From assembly GCA_018806985.1 (NCBI GenBank), contig JADANN010000215.1, positions 62,001 to 126,000 on the forward strand: a DNA stretch of 64,000 nucleotides. Reading direction: 5' to 3'. This stretch comes from Angiostrongylus vasorum. Taxonomy: Eukaryota > Nematoda > Chromadorea > Rhabditida > Metastrongylidae. Shown here piece after piece: positions 23,621 to 34,407 of this stretch (position 1 is the stretch's first letter; each line of letters starts with the position of its first letter). Made by a program: the position numbers and the translations under genes. The notes beneath the pieces are model-generated. The model worked only from the letters and a program-made list of their open reading frames with translations. It was not told where the DNA came from and searched no databases.

Positions 23621-24040
23621 CATCCATGCTTCTAGAGCGATAAGCCAATGTCAGCTCTTTAACTCTGCATTATTCTCAACCATCTAGATCCTCCCTCTGG
23701 TTTTTATAGAATTATCATTTGTTTTCTAAAAACCAACACATCCGTAACGGACGTGAAACTAGTGTCGTCCCACGTGGCAACCATGGATATTTGGTCGTCG
23801 GGCGTAATGTAGCGATGTCGCTCTGTTTCATGCGTGTAGTTTGCAAACTGTATATGAATCAGGTTTTTTTTACCCTTTACAAATTGTGCCTTGAAACGTT
23901 GTCTCCAGTTTCGAACTTGTTTTTTCGTCCATTGCCCAGTTTTCCATTTCTTTGGGATGGTGCCCCTATTTGTGTATGCGTTATATATTCTTCTAAATCG
24001 TTTGAAAATTATTATATTTATCACTGTTAGTTTTAAAAAA

Positions 24041-24322
24041 GGGCCAGTGCAGAGTAGTAGTCGGAAGCTCCCAATAGTACACATAGGATCGATCCACGCG
24101 GCCTAGGCTCACCAAGCCTTCCATCTCTCCGTGCTTGGCAAACAGGTCCCAGACTTGTCTGGGAGAATAGCTGTACTGGCTTGAAACATCTGTAGGCCAC
24201 CGCGAGTCACTGTAAAGGCCAGATATGCATTCAGTCACTTCCAACGATGCTTAATGAAGTCGAGTGCATGGGGCGTCCTTGAGGGATTGATCAACGCCGA
24301 GAACTTTATCCTTAATCCTTTT
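24041..24322 (+). mobile_element. Family A SINE
   Basis: Near full-length copy. The A-box region is degraded (GTGCAGAGTAGTAGTCGGAAG) but GGATCGATCC and the downstream body are clear through GCCGAGAACTTTATCCTTAATCC. Confidence 0.75.
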
Positions 24323-24419
24323 GTTCAAAAGTTGCGATGGCCTGTCTCCACAAGAGCTGCAGGCCCTAGAAGTTTTCATTCATAGCTTTTTTCACGCTGT
24401 TCTCATCCACGGCGTTTAT

Positions 24420-26760
24420 GGTCTACTCTGAGTACGGTAATGTTTACAAATATCAACCATAATCCATAAAAATAATTTCCATCTGATGATGGTCGTTGTA
24501 GGGGACGCTTTCAGTCGTTCAGGTTGCTCTGCTGCTCTTCCTATACATATATCATCAACTCTTCTCATTACTCTTCGCATTAATGTGACGGCTATTTTTG
24601 TTCTGCCTTCTATGTGTATGCTCTTCAATTATGAGGTTTCATTAGTTTTCGAAAGTCTGAGCCACACGTTTCTGGCTAATCCGTGTGCTGATTATATTTT
24701 AGAAGAGATAGTTCAAGGGCTGTCTTGGTTGTCGCATATTTTTCAACGTTCTTGAAGTGTCATTCCGTTATTGTTGGTCGATGACGCCTTTGAGAGGCGA
24801 GGATGCGCCGCATGCTGTTGTTATTCTTCTGCGTAGTTCCTGTTTTATGCCGTACTGCATGTTCATCGAACACCCAAGGTACACGTGCGAATGTCGTCTC
24901 CGTAACCAGAACGCGGTACAATTTGCTTTATTCACTGTTGTACCGTGTGTTCTTCGTTGTCCGGCTTGCACACACTCCCGTTCTTTTTGGCACTTGGTTG
25001 AGCACTTGGAGAGTCGCCTCTTTATCACTGCTACTCTTCGGAAAGATGACGGTGTCGTCGCAAAATGAAGATTTGATGGGAATTTTTCCATCAATTCTAA
25101 CGCCTGCCTTATTCCGTTCGAATGGCTTTGGCGAGATGGTGTTAGTTTTTTGCACTCTTTTTGTGTAGGATGATAAGGAGTACATGAAAAAAGCTCTTTT
25201 CTTGTGCAGTTACGATAACATTTTGTAAAGTTATTCTATAGGATGGGTGCGCCCCTTGGTATTTGCTGATATTTTCTATAAGGCTTACGATAAAGTGCAG
25301 GTGACATTGCCTACTAATTACTGGAATCCTGTTTGGTTTGTCTCATATAACGTTCTTGATATGCGCGATGGCATAACCCACTTGAAGAGTTCCTATACTA
25401 CACTCAAAAAGCAAGGCGAGCAGTGATTACGAAAATCCTTTAGGTCACATTGCTTGGGCAGAGTGACCTTGCGTAAGTCCTGTACTGGTCTAAGGTCCTT
25501 ACTTTTGAAAATAAGTTATCATATGCATATGCAGCTTTGGTAGGTGCGTTGGATCAAGCTTCAGTTATCTCATCTTGAACAATTCGTCAGTGGTTGTGGA
25601 GATAGGATCCGAATACCTTGTCTGTGGCATATTCGTCACAAGCCTGATATCCGTCAACGAGCGTGAGGTCTGCATACCCATTTTCATTGAACTGCCATTC
25701 GTTGACGGAAAGACTTTACGTGAATCATACACAATCTAGGACCGAAGATGTTTAACACGTACCATCTTCTGTTTGTGAGAATGTACTCGATCTCCGCGTT
25801 AGTTGCACCCTTGGGACACATCCATGTATTGCAGCGGTTTTCAGTCTTCTTGAAAAATGAATTCCCATATAAGGGACGTCCTGCGGACTAGTCTACCGAG
25901 ATGGTTCTCATTGTCATTCTCATTTCGATCTCCTACTCAGAATTTTTCCTATTCTTTTAAGCTGAGGCTGTAGTCGAAATCACAATGTATAACTTTTATC
26001 TACTATCTATATACCCATTAGGGTAAAAAGACTGACTGAGTGAAAGGCACGGAACGAGGGTCTCAGTGGGACACTGGAAAGGGTAATAACATGTTGGAAT
26101 CTTTCCCGGGGTCCAAGTTTTGCCAATATCTCAGCATCATTGTGGTTGTATTTCCTATCTCGTTTTCATTGACCCTTCCATATTTGGCACTGTAGTCTCC
26201 AATAAGGACTTTGTACAGGGATTTCTTCCAAATGGTTGTAGAATGCATCCAGTTTGCTCTCATTAGCTGCTCAGGTTGGTGAGTAGCAGTTGATGATATT
26301 GACCTGCTTTTCACGCGGAAGTTGATAACCGACAATGGCCAGGCGAGATGATAAGATCTCGTATGATGTGAGATGATGGGAAACAAATGGATTTACAACA
26401 AAGCCAACACCATCGATATTGCCTGAGGGACTTCTACCTACACGAAAGGCGAGAGCTCCGTTCTTTAATTAGCTTGTCTCAGTTCTACTGTTTTGTGAGA
26501 GTGACATGATGACAAATAGATGATGGGTAGGTATACGATAAAGCAAGCGCCTCGGGCATTGCGTGACGGAGTTCTCTTTTCACGAGGGACTTCCACGAGG
26601 GACAAGGGGTTCGACATCTAATCACCTTATGTCAGTTCTACTGATTTGTGCCCGTAGTAATGCGTCCACGTGTGACTTGCCGGTTATGCCGCTTGTTGTT
26701 TCTTGGTGTATTGAAGCAGCTTTTGTGGAGCTTTCTCATGTCGTTGCCACAGTATGAAGT
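24420..26760 (-). mobile_element. RTE-type LINE, decayed, endonuclease plus reverse transcriptase
   Basis: On the reverse strand, from right to left: apurinic-type endonuclease pieces near 26560-26750 and 26165-26470 (VNIINCYSPT, SKLDAFYNHLEE, IGDYSAKYGRVNENE), then 25740-25945 (NENHLGRL, KGATNAEIEYILTNRRWYVL, the end of the nuclease domain), then reverse transcriptase pieces at 24765-25190 (RIDGKIPIKSSFCDDTVIF, with FCDD at the catalytic motif; SPLKGVIDQQ) and a C-terminal stretch to about 24420. Many stops and frameshifts; much of the early reverse transcriptase is unrecognisable. A family D SINE is nested in the endonuclease region (25953-26150). Confidence 0.75.
25953..26150 (+). mobile_element. 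Family D element nested in RTE LINE, with 8-bp TSD
   Basis: The insert splits the RTE endonuclease region and is flanked on both sides by TTTCCTAT (25945-25952 and 26151-26158), a perfect 8-bp direct repeat. Its own body includes GAGTGAAAGGCACGGAACGAGGG and TTGCCAATATCTCAGCATCATTGTGG. Confidence 0.7.
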
Positions 26761-28329
26761 AGCCCTTTACGCATAAGAGGGAGATTTGCCACAATTGCAT
26801 AACATTATCACTGACGGGGCGGTTATTGTTTGCATCGATTCACTTGATTGATTTTGATATCCGATTCTATATTTAATTTGTTTTTAGCGCGATCCAGTTC
26901 TTGTTTTTACATAGCCCGTCATCACATCCAGAGTGTGGACTCTATCATTTCTATCATTTGATTCATTTTGCTCGCATTAATCGTTCAAAATGACCTTCGA
27001 ATATTTAGCATTTTTTTCGGTTACCGCTTGAGGATTTCCTCTTCTTTATGAATGTCGTAGAATGCTGGTCGAATCGATCTTGCTTGTAATCTTCGGGTTA
27101 GCCGTGTTAGGACGATCCCACGTAGATTGGAGAAGAGAGTTGTGGAGAAGGTTGAACTAGCGCTTTTTCTGGTATCACTAACTACTGCGCCATCTTTTCA
27201 GCTAGATTTTTTTAACGAAAATGTCGACTTCCTTGTCACCTTTGGAGACTTTTATGACGGATAAATCCCACGCTCTACAATGCATTTCTGTTTAAGAAGA
27301 GGAACAAAAAGAAGAAAAATGAATGAAGTGGCTTAGAGATCATTGATAACTTCTCCTTACTTTCATGAATATAGTTTTACCGTCGTGCCTGCTGAACAAA
27401 GGTGGAATTTTCATACTTTCAGCTATGGTGCCAAATTAATATCAAAAAATTCTACTCCTCTCCAACCGTTTGTATTAGACCACAGTGTTCCTGCTGAATA
27501 AGGAATACCATATCCCTCAGCCTAAAATTTGAGACACGATCAGCGACGTAAGATGCCGAACAGCTGCAGGTTATCCAGGGTGATTAAAAAGCAATTATTT
27601 GTCTTAAATTTACTGTAGTTCATTTTTTACCCATAATGTTTACCAGAAATAGCTATGAAAAGAAATCGCTTATCATGGACCGCACTTTTTGTTTAACGCT
27701 CACGCGACGAAGTGACCTCTATAGGAGTCATACGATACGAAAATAGTGGTGGCGTTCAACTTTCAATCAACATCATCGGTCAACTCTCTTTCAGTTAACT
27801 TGCACCTCATGGTGACTTTCACTTTGCCTGTGTGATGAAAGTCCTCTTGTTTTGCCTCGGTGATATTCTTATTTTTTGGAGCCCACGAGAAGTGTTTGGC
27901 CATTTTTATTGCTTCAAGGCTTATATTTTGAACTTGGAAGCAAATGAACAAATGCGTGGGTATACGTCTTGCAAGCCACGATGTTGTTCTTCAACGTATC
28001 GCTCATATTTGTAGCCATCGATCTTGCTTTGGGATATCTAAAGCTTTCAAATTTCGTTTCTAGTCCTTTGAAGATAAACACGCCACATAAAACTAGTGTA
28101 TGCGATTGTTGCAGTAGCAGTAGAGCAAGGTCTCTTCTACGGATCGCTAAAGTTCTGAGCTTCTGAAATAGTTCATTGATCAAGAAATGACCATCAGTTC
28201 TAGAGAAAATGGTTTCTTTGCGAAAAGGTTAAAACGCGATCTGACCACCAGCCTTAACCACCGGTTTCTCAAGCCTGGGAACCGCGTAAACTGATTTCAA
28301 CATGACCTCTTTTTGGGATGGAAGACACT
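26761..28329. other. Gene-free stretch
   Basis: Apart from the family B fragment, nothing recognised. Overlapping short frames at 27763-28183 on both strands lack motifs; the reverse ones could be drifted transposase sequence continuing from 28.3 kb, but this cannot be shown. Confidence 0.3.
26918..27190 (-). mobile_element. Family B element, partial and diverged
   Basis: AGCCCGTCATCACATCCAGAG tail-like left end and GAATGTCGTAGAATGCTGGTCGAATCG body block; the right part has drifted. Confidence 0.5.
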
Positions 28330-28640
28330 ACTTCTCACATTCGGCGTTCAAGGTAAACTTCTTTTAACTCTTTTAACCAACCCAACAGAAAGTCACAAGG
28401 CATTAAGTAAGGACTACTGGGTGGCCATACAACATGCACTATCCCCAGGCCACTGAAAATTGAATGGCTGCTGCTTGTTCGACCATCTTTTACTGTTCTT
28501 ATAGCCATGAGTTTTGCATGACAGTTCTTCACCGTTTTGGCGTCAATGTAAGCATGTCGTCCGTTAGTGATCCTCCACAATCTTTGCACTTGTGAACGAC
28601 GAATCTCCAAACTTAATATCGTGACCTTAGCAAGGCAGGC
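28330..28640 (-). pseudogene. Tc1/mariner-type transposase fragment
   Basis: A 91-codon reverse-strand frame (28335-28610) ends with VVWPPSSPYLMPCDFLLGWL and KELKEV, close to the WPxxSPDLxPxDxxLWxxLK block that follows the second catalytic Asp in Tc1/mariner transposases. The third catalytic position is kept as D in PCDF, but the upstream portion does not show a clear DGAPxH block and no terminal inverted repeats were found. An inactive remnant is likely. Confidence 0.5.
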
Positions 28641-28804
28641 TTTCGCTTGTAGAACATCCAGTCATGTTGTAGGGTTTGCAAATTTCAAGTAGGAAATTCA
28701 TTTGAAGGAAACAACGACATAGTACATAAAAAAAGTGGGGAAGTTTCAAAACATTTAAATAAGTCATAAGTATTTCAAAATATGGAGTTACTTCTTAATC
28801 ACAC

Positions 28805-29052
28805 TGTAGGTGTCCCTCAGTAAGCCATGGTCTTTGATTCGATCCCACGGAACAGGCCAACCAAGGCCACTCGGGATCGGCAAACTGGCACCAGATTTGT
28901 TTAGGTGAATAGAAACCCCCGACTGGATACATCGATGTGATACCGGAAGTAATCTTATGCGTCAAATATACTTTTACTCACCTCTATCACTCTTAAGAGC
29001 TGCAGCGTACTTTCCTAAGTGATTGATCAAAGTGAAGACCTTATTTTTTTAT
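28805..29052 (+). mobile_element. Family A-like SINE, diverged
   Basis: GATTCGATCCC B box, CGGGATCGGCAAACTGGCACCAGATTTG block, GGATACATCGATG and GATTGATCAAAGTGAAGACCTTA end align with family A at low similarity; the A box is unclear. Confidence 0.5.
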
Positions 29053-30098
29053 TTACCGTTTTTTCTCGAGTTATCTTCCTACGGGTTATTATCAAAAAAA
29101 TTTAAGGAGTTTGCCCTAGTTCGGTAGATTCGTGATACACCGGTAATGGATTTTCCAACACTGAACGTTGTGATAAAATTAGTGATGGGATGTTACGATT
29201 TTGGAAAATAGAAACAGATTTATTGTTTGTGTATTTTTCACATACAGTTTGTTCGGATAGGTCGTATGCCATGTGATTATCTAGCGAGGGCTAAAACACT
29301 TTGCCGTTTCTTCACATAGAAAGCGGTGACGTGTTTTTGTTGGTGAGTTTCTACTAGTGGTTACTTTGACACTTGTAGCATTGTTGGTGGTGCAAACGAT
29401 TGTCGATCCCGAGATTGTTTTTTTATGCTGTCAGCTGTTTTTCTACAAAGTGTAGAAGTGCAGAATTTTCCCATCCACCTGTTCGCTCTGCTCCCTTGAG
29501 TTTTTTGTTTCAAACGTATTTTTCACAATTTTTTTTCCTCCTTTCTTAAGCATTTCATCGTCACGATGCACTTCCTATATTGCGTGTTCTAACATCTTGG
29601 CAACTTTATAGATGTCGTTTTCTTTCCCCTGGTTCATTTTGGTGCACTGAAGTTTTTTTCCTGCACCTTTTATAATCAGTCGATAACTTATACATCGTAG
29701 ATGCTGTGGCTGGCATCATACCTGGGAAGATCTCTTTAATAATTAATTATAATTAATTTCTCACTAATTTCTATTTTTGCGGCGAGAGGCTGTTGCTATT
29801 GAGAAAGGTGCGGCCAAGATAGTGTAGCCTTACTTTGAAGGGGGCGCGGAAATTCCTCTGCCTCGAAGAACTGACAACGTGGGCAATGTGCAGCAGCATC
29901 ATTTTTGATGAGCAGTTGGATGTTTTCTAGTTTCCAATCGTTATGATGACTTTTGGGCATTGTATGGGATGGGAGGATATCAAAACCTAAGAAACATCGT
30001 AAATTCTTTGCAGGACTTGTGTAACTTCATTAAATGCTGGCAGCAGTACGATCGCACACTCGGCGGGTGTTTGTCCTCCATACACAAGAGTTGCATAA
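29053..30098. other. Gene-free AT-rich stretch
   Basis: No repeats, splice-framed conserved blocks or long frames recognised. Confidence 0.4.
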
Positions 30099-30314
30099 AA
30101 AGCGATAAAGCTCTTAAGCGTCGTTTAGGGGTGATTGAGTGCATATCTAGCCCATACAGTGACCCGCGGTAGTCTACCGGTGTATCGAGCCAGTGCTGCT
30201 ATCCTCCCAGACAAGTCTGGTACCAATTTGCCGACCCCGGAGAGATGGAAGGCTTGGTGGGCCATGGGCGCGGGGATCAATATGTGTTGCAGGGCGCCTC
30301 CGACCACTACGCGT
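30099..30314 (-). mobile_element. Family A SINE with internal deletion
   Basis: Reverse copy; AGCGATAAAGCTCTTAAGCG runs straight into GGGGTGATTGAGTGCATATC, so the GGGATTGATCA block is lost. The head at the right end (GCGCCTCCGACCACTACGCG) is short. Confidence 0.7.
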
Positions 30315-30689
30315 CATTGAATATGAACCAAAAAACATGCGTTGGTGTGTAGAAGAATGTGAAGCATACGTAAGGTATGAGAAGCGCAGAAATTTTTCAA
30401 AGCGTGGAAGAAAACCGATGTATGTAGAACAAAGAAAGAGAGAAGGGGGCGGAGCTGCAAAAAACATACAAAAAAACTCCTGAAGTGACCGATGTGACAC
30501 CTATAAGTGTCACAGTAAGCGCAATGAAAAACTAGGCGTCGTACACTCTGCACAAACGCAGAATTAGGCGTCGTCACGAGAACGTTAAATGTGATCTGAG
30601 AGTTATAATTACCGCCTGACGGTAAGATTTCGTTGAATAAGCAGCTCATCTTGACGTTTGTTAGTGTGATTACGTCTCACTCTTTCACG

Positions 30690-31050
30690 AAGGGGAAGAT
30701 GGCGCAGTAGTAGTGTTGCCAGCCATCACGAACATGGTGCTGGTTCGGTCCGGGCCGTGCTCACCAACTTTCTCATCCCTCCTGGGTCGAGAAATTGGTA
30801 TCGGACTTCTCTGGGAAAAAGTCACTCTTTGAAATCCAAGTGGAAACGCTCTAGTTCGGCTATCTCAGGACTGCAGTGAGAATTGACTCGGCCAGCAGTG
30901 AACGGCGTTCATGACGAAAGGGAAATATTCAAGCAGCAGCCGAACCAAAACGCAAAAAAAGGTGAAAGACCTTCATGAACGATGAATGGGAGAAAACGAA
31001 TAGGGTGCAAAAAATGCTGAGATCCGCACAGTAAATTTTAAAGACGGGTT
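30690..31050 (+). mobile_element. Family B element, full length
   Basis: tRNA-like head GATGGCGCAGTAGTAGTGTTG (A box) and GCTGGTTCGGTCCGGGCC (B box), GTCGAGAAATTGGTATCGGAC body, and ATGCTGAGATCCGCACAGTAAATTTTAAAGACGGGTTG tail before an A-rich run. Confidence 0.75.
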
Positions 31051-31409
31051 GTGAAAAAAAATTTTCTTTCCGCGCATCTCGATAACTACTTCCTAAAAAA
31101 ATGTTCAGCAACCTAGTTGCTGTTGGAAATTCGTTGCTTTGAGAACCTTGGAATTCTGTGCTACTGGAGCATTTAATGCAGTGGTCATAAGAGTGTTTTT
31201 CGGCCGTCCAGTGGATGAATGGTGTGTTTGCGATGCCGACCAAAGTGCTTCCTTCACCATCAAATGACCCTGTCCTTTTTTGTTCTACTTTCCATTCCAT
31301 AATTCGGCTTTTCTATGTGCTTTATTGGAAACTTTTATCTTTTCATATGCTATCTGAAGTTTAATGGAACCAGATTTTCCAAGATACTACTACACTATGC
31401 ACTAGCTAG

Positions 31410-31686
31410 GGCGCGTGTGGCGCAGTGGTCGGAGGCGCTCTGCAACGCACACGTGGAATGGATCCTCGCACTCATGGCCCACCATGCCTTTCCATCGCTC
31501 CGGGGTCGGAAAATTGGTACCAGATTTATCTGGGAAGATAGCAGCACTGGCTTTATACATCGGTAGGCCACCGGAGGCCGTTGTAAAGGCCGGATATGCA
31601 TTCAATCACCTCTAACGGTACTTAATGAAGTCGAATGCATGGCGCATCCCTTAGGGATTGATCAACCTCGAGAGCTTTATGCTTTT
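31410..31686 (+). mobile_element. Family A SINE
   Basis: Full-length copy with a good A box (TGTGGCGCAGTGGTCGGAGG), GGAATGGATCC B box and an AGAGCTTTATGCTTTTTTTATC tail. Confidence 0.85.
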
Positions 31687-31934
31687 TTTATCGTATCCTA
31701 TTTATCCTCTGTGTTCTTCCATGTTTTTGGAGCTATCCATTTCTAGTTTATAATAAGAAAAAAGAAAACCTCTCAACATTTAACCACATTACTCCTACTT
31801 TTTGACAAAGTTTTGTAAGATATGCGATGTATAATTCGATGTCTTTTCTATGCTTTCCACATCTACCGAACGTGTACAATGACGTTGAATCACCGTAGCG
31901 ATTGCAAAAGAGACGATGTGCAAGTACAACCACA

Positions 31935-32300
31935 AACGTGCTGAGATATGATCAAAGTCTGATCCCCAGCTGAACTTCGAACCCGCAACTACTCGTATTG
32001 AGGGCTCACGTGATATTGCATGCTTTGCTTTTCTCTCACACACAGTTTTTTTTTACTCTGTGGGTGTTATCAGCGATCCGCCGTTAACGTCTGTCCTCTG
32101 AGGAGCACAAATCAACATTGGATCTAGTTAATCTGACCCAAAGGCCCAGTTAGTGTAGAGGGTAGCACTTGGGCTCTCGGTAAAGGTAATCGCGAGTTCG
32201 AAGCCCATACTGAGGTTCCGAGTTTTCCTCATATCGCAGCATCCTTTTGGTTAATGTTCATATCGTACCCTAGTATGAAAAGAATGGGCAGTAAATGAAA
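31935..32300. mobile_element. Inverted pair of family D-like tRNA-derived elements
   Basis: Reverse copy at 31935-32060 (GAACTTCGAACCCGCAACTACTCG) and forward copy at 32140-32300 (AGTTAGTGTAGAGGGTAGCAC A box; CGCGAGTTCGAAGCCC B box; ACTGAGGTTCCGAGTTTTCC). Confidence 0.55.
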
Positions 32301-32360
32301 GTTAATAGCGGTCATCATTTATTAGTCAAAATTAAATTTTGTGGGCTTGAATCATCAAAG

Positions 32361-32638
32361 GGCACGTGTGGCGCAGTGGTTGGAGGCACCACTGCGACAC
32401 ACACATGGAGTCGATCCCCGCGCCCATGGCTCACCAAGCCTTCCATCCCTCCGGGTTCGGCAAATTGGTACCAGACTTGTCTGGGAGGATAGCAGCACTG
32501 CTTCGATACATCGGTAGGCCACCGCGAGTCATTGTAAAGGCCAGATATGCATTCAATCACCTCCAACGATGCGTAATGAAGTCGAATGAACATCCCTCAG
32601 GGATTGATCAACGCCGAGAGCTTTATCCCTTTTTTTTT
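32361..32638 (+). mobile_element. Family A SINE
   Basis: Full-length copy close to the consensus seen here: GGCACGTGTGGCGCAGTGG, GAGTCGATCCCC, GGCAAATTGGTACCAGACTTG, GCCGAGAGCTTTATCCC then a T run. Confidence 0.85.
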
Positions 32639-33039
32639 ATCCAGTCATATTAGTGACGGGAAATTGAACTTCAGTTTTGATCGAACTCTCAGTGAGAATA
32701 AAACGATGAAATTTGTTGTGATACTTGTCGAGAAAGAGTCCGAAAGGCTTAGAAGGAATGACGAACAGATATATGGACAAGAGAAATAACTTTTTATGAA
32801 CCAACAGTTGTTGAAGAGATAAAACGATTCACTGGTCTCCGTCTCGTACGTGTACTTTAAGATGTTCCACATAGTGTGCTGTGATTTCTTAACTTTCCCA
32901 GCTCTTCCTTACCATGAGGAAAAAACTTGTTAACCATTCACCCACATAGCTGTCACTCTTTGAAAGTCGGTTTAGCATCGTACTCCTTCCTATCCATTGT
33001 GTACAGTATTTTTTAAAAAATATAGTCTAACAAGCTCGC

Positions 33040-33245
33040 GAATGGTGAAATTCGTTTTTCTCGCGCTCATCGTACATGAAAGTCGCTAAGATTTCGCTTG
33101 TTGCCTCATCGGCTACTTGAGGATTTCGTCTTCCTTGTGAATATCGTAGAATTCTGGTCGAGTCAACTCTCCTTGCAACATTGAGGATAGCTGGTCTAGG
33201 GCGTTCCCACATGGATTGGAGAGAGAGCGTAGCATTGTGTGCTAT
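33040..33245 (-). mobile_element. Family B element, partial
   Basis: GTGAATATCGTAGAATTCTGGTCGAG and GGCGTTCCCACATGGATTGGAGAGAG match the bodies at 21860-21940 and 27050-27150. Tail and head missing. Confidence 0.5.
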
Positions 33246-33249
33246 AACT

Positions 33250-34390
33250 GTACTCATCATAAAGAATGAGAAGCAGGCAATCGTCGAAGAAATTAAGATA
33301 TTTTTTTGGTCTCTATCTTAAAGTGATACGACGTCTTCAACTTTTTAAGAAGGCTGTGAGTTGAGATTATTTAGTTTCATCATGAATGTAGTTTGTCAAT
33401 AAATAGTTCTTAATAACACAAACACTTCGGTAAAAGATTTACGATCTTATGATATGTTGAGGTAAAGGCGTGTGTACTGATCGTTTTTAATTTGACTTAT
33501 AAATGTTCGTTCAGGTCTAATTATAACACTTTAAGGTTTTTCATACAAAATCAGTATGCTTTTTTTGAGACAATCTAATACCAGCAAATGTTTTATGCAT
33601 TCTACAAATAGCTTGTCTTCCTTCAATAGCGGCGATATATTCGTAGATTTCGAGATATGTAATATAGCGGGTTCATTTCCCGCCTGAGTCACGCTGCTAG
33701 AGATTTCTATCCACTCAACTAAGAGTTAGCTCAAAATGACAAGAGTAAAAGACCAACGAATACTACTCATCGTCATCTCACCATAAAAAACTGATGAAGG
33801 CTTCAAAGCAAAAGTATGATCGGGTCGCTTTAAGTAGTAGAAGTCATTGAGGAATATGGAAATGCGATGGAGACAGAACTAGTTTTCCGATGCTCACTCG
33901 ATGATTGATAGCCGTAAACCTTGCATTAAAGTTTTATCCTTCCTTCTTTGTTCTTTATTCTTAGTTCTTAGTAGGTTTCTATGCTTTCTATATGCGCTGA
34001 GACTAGTGGAGGTTCAACATCGGTGGATTTCTTGTGTAGTAGGTTGTTTATAGAGGACTGGTAAATACGGTAAATGTCTTTGTAGTTTAGGCGCAACTAA
34101 AGTTTCTTTGTTTTAGTTTTAGTTGAATTTGTTAATGTTAAGCAATTATTGCACTCAAATGTACTTCTAAACAATCTTACATCCACATTTGAATTTAATG
34201 CTTTAATGTAGTCCTAATCCGTCGTTACCTAATCTTTTAAGCTGATCTTGACACCAATTTTTTCTTTCTACTCCCAGTTGTTGCCGTCTTTGTTATCTGA
34301 CCTGGACTTAAACCTTGATATTAACTGAACTCTCCGCACTTTTTGGTCACTTCTTACATATTTTTTAGGAGCTACCTTTCATTGTAATTT
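33250..34390. other. Upstream region of ivd
   Basis: No gene seen. The last 250 bp or so align with sequence before the pseudogene exon 1 (GAATTTAATGCTTTAATGTAGTCC versus 55560-55590), so the duplicated segment included promoter-proximal DNA. Confidence 0.45.
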
Positions 34391-34407
34391 GTCGTTTAGG
34401 TAAGGCC
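34391..34407 (+). promoter_or_regulatory. Probable trans-splice acceptor and short 5' UTR of ivd
   Basis: GTCGTTTAG ends at 34399, only 8 nt before the ATG at 34408. Nothing coding precedes it, so this acceptor would join a spliced leader rather than an upstream exon. The same arrangement survives before the pseudogene exon 1 (ATG at 55781). The leader itself is not in the window. Confidence 0.5.
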
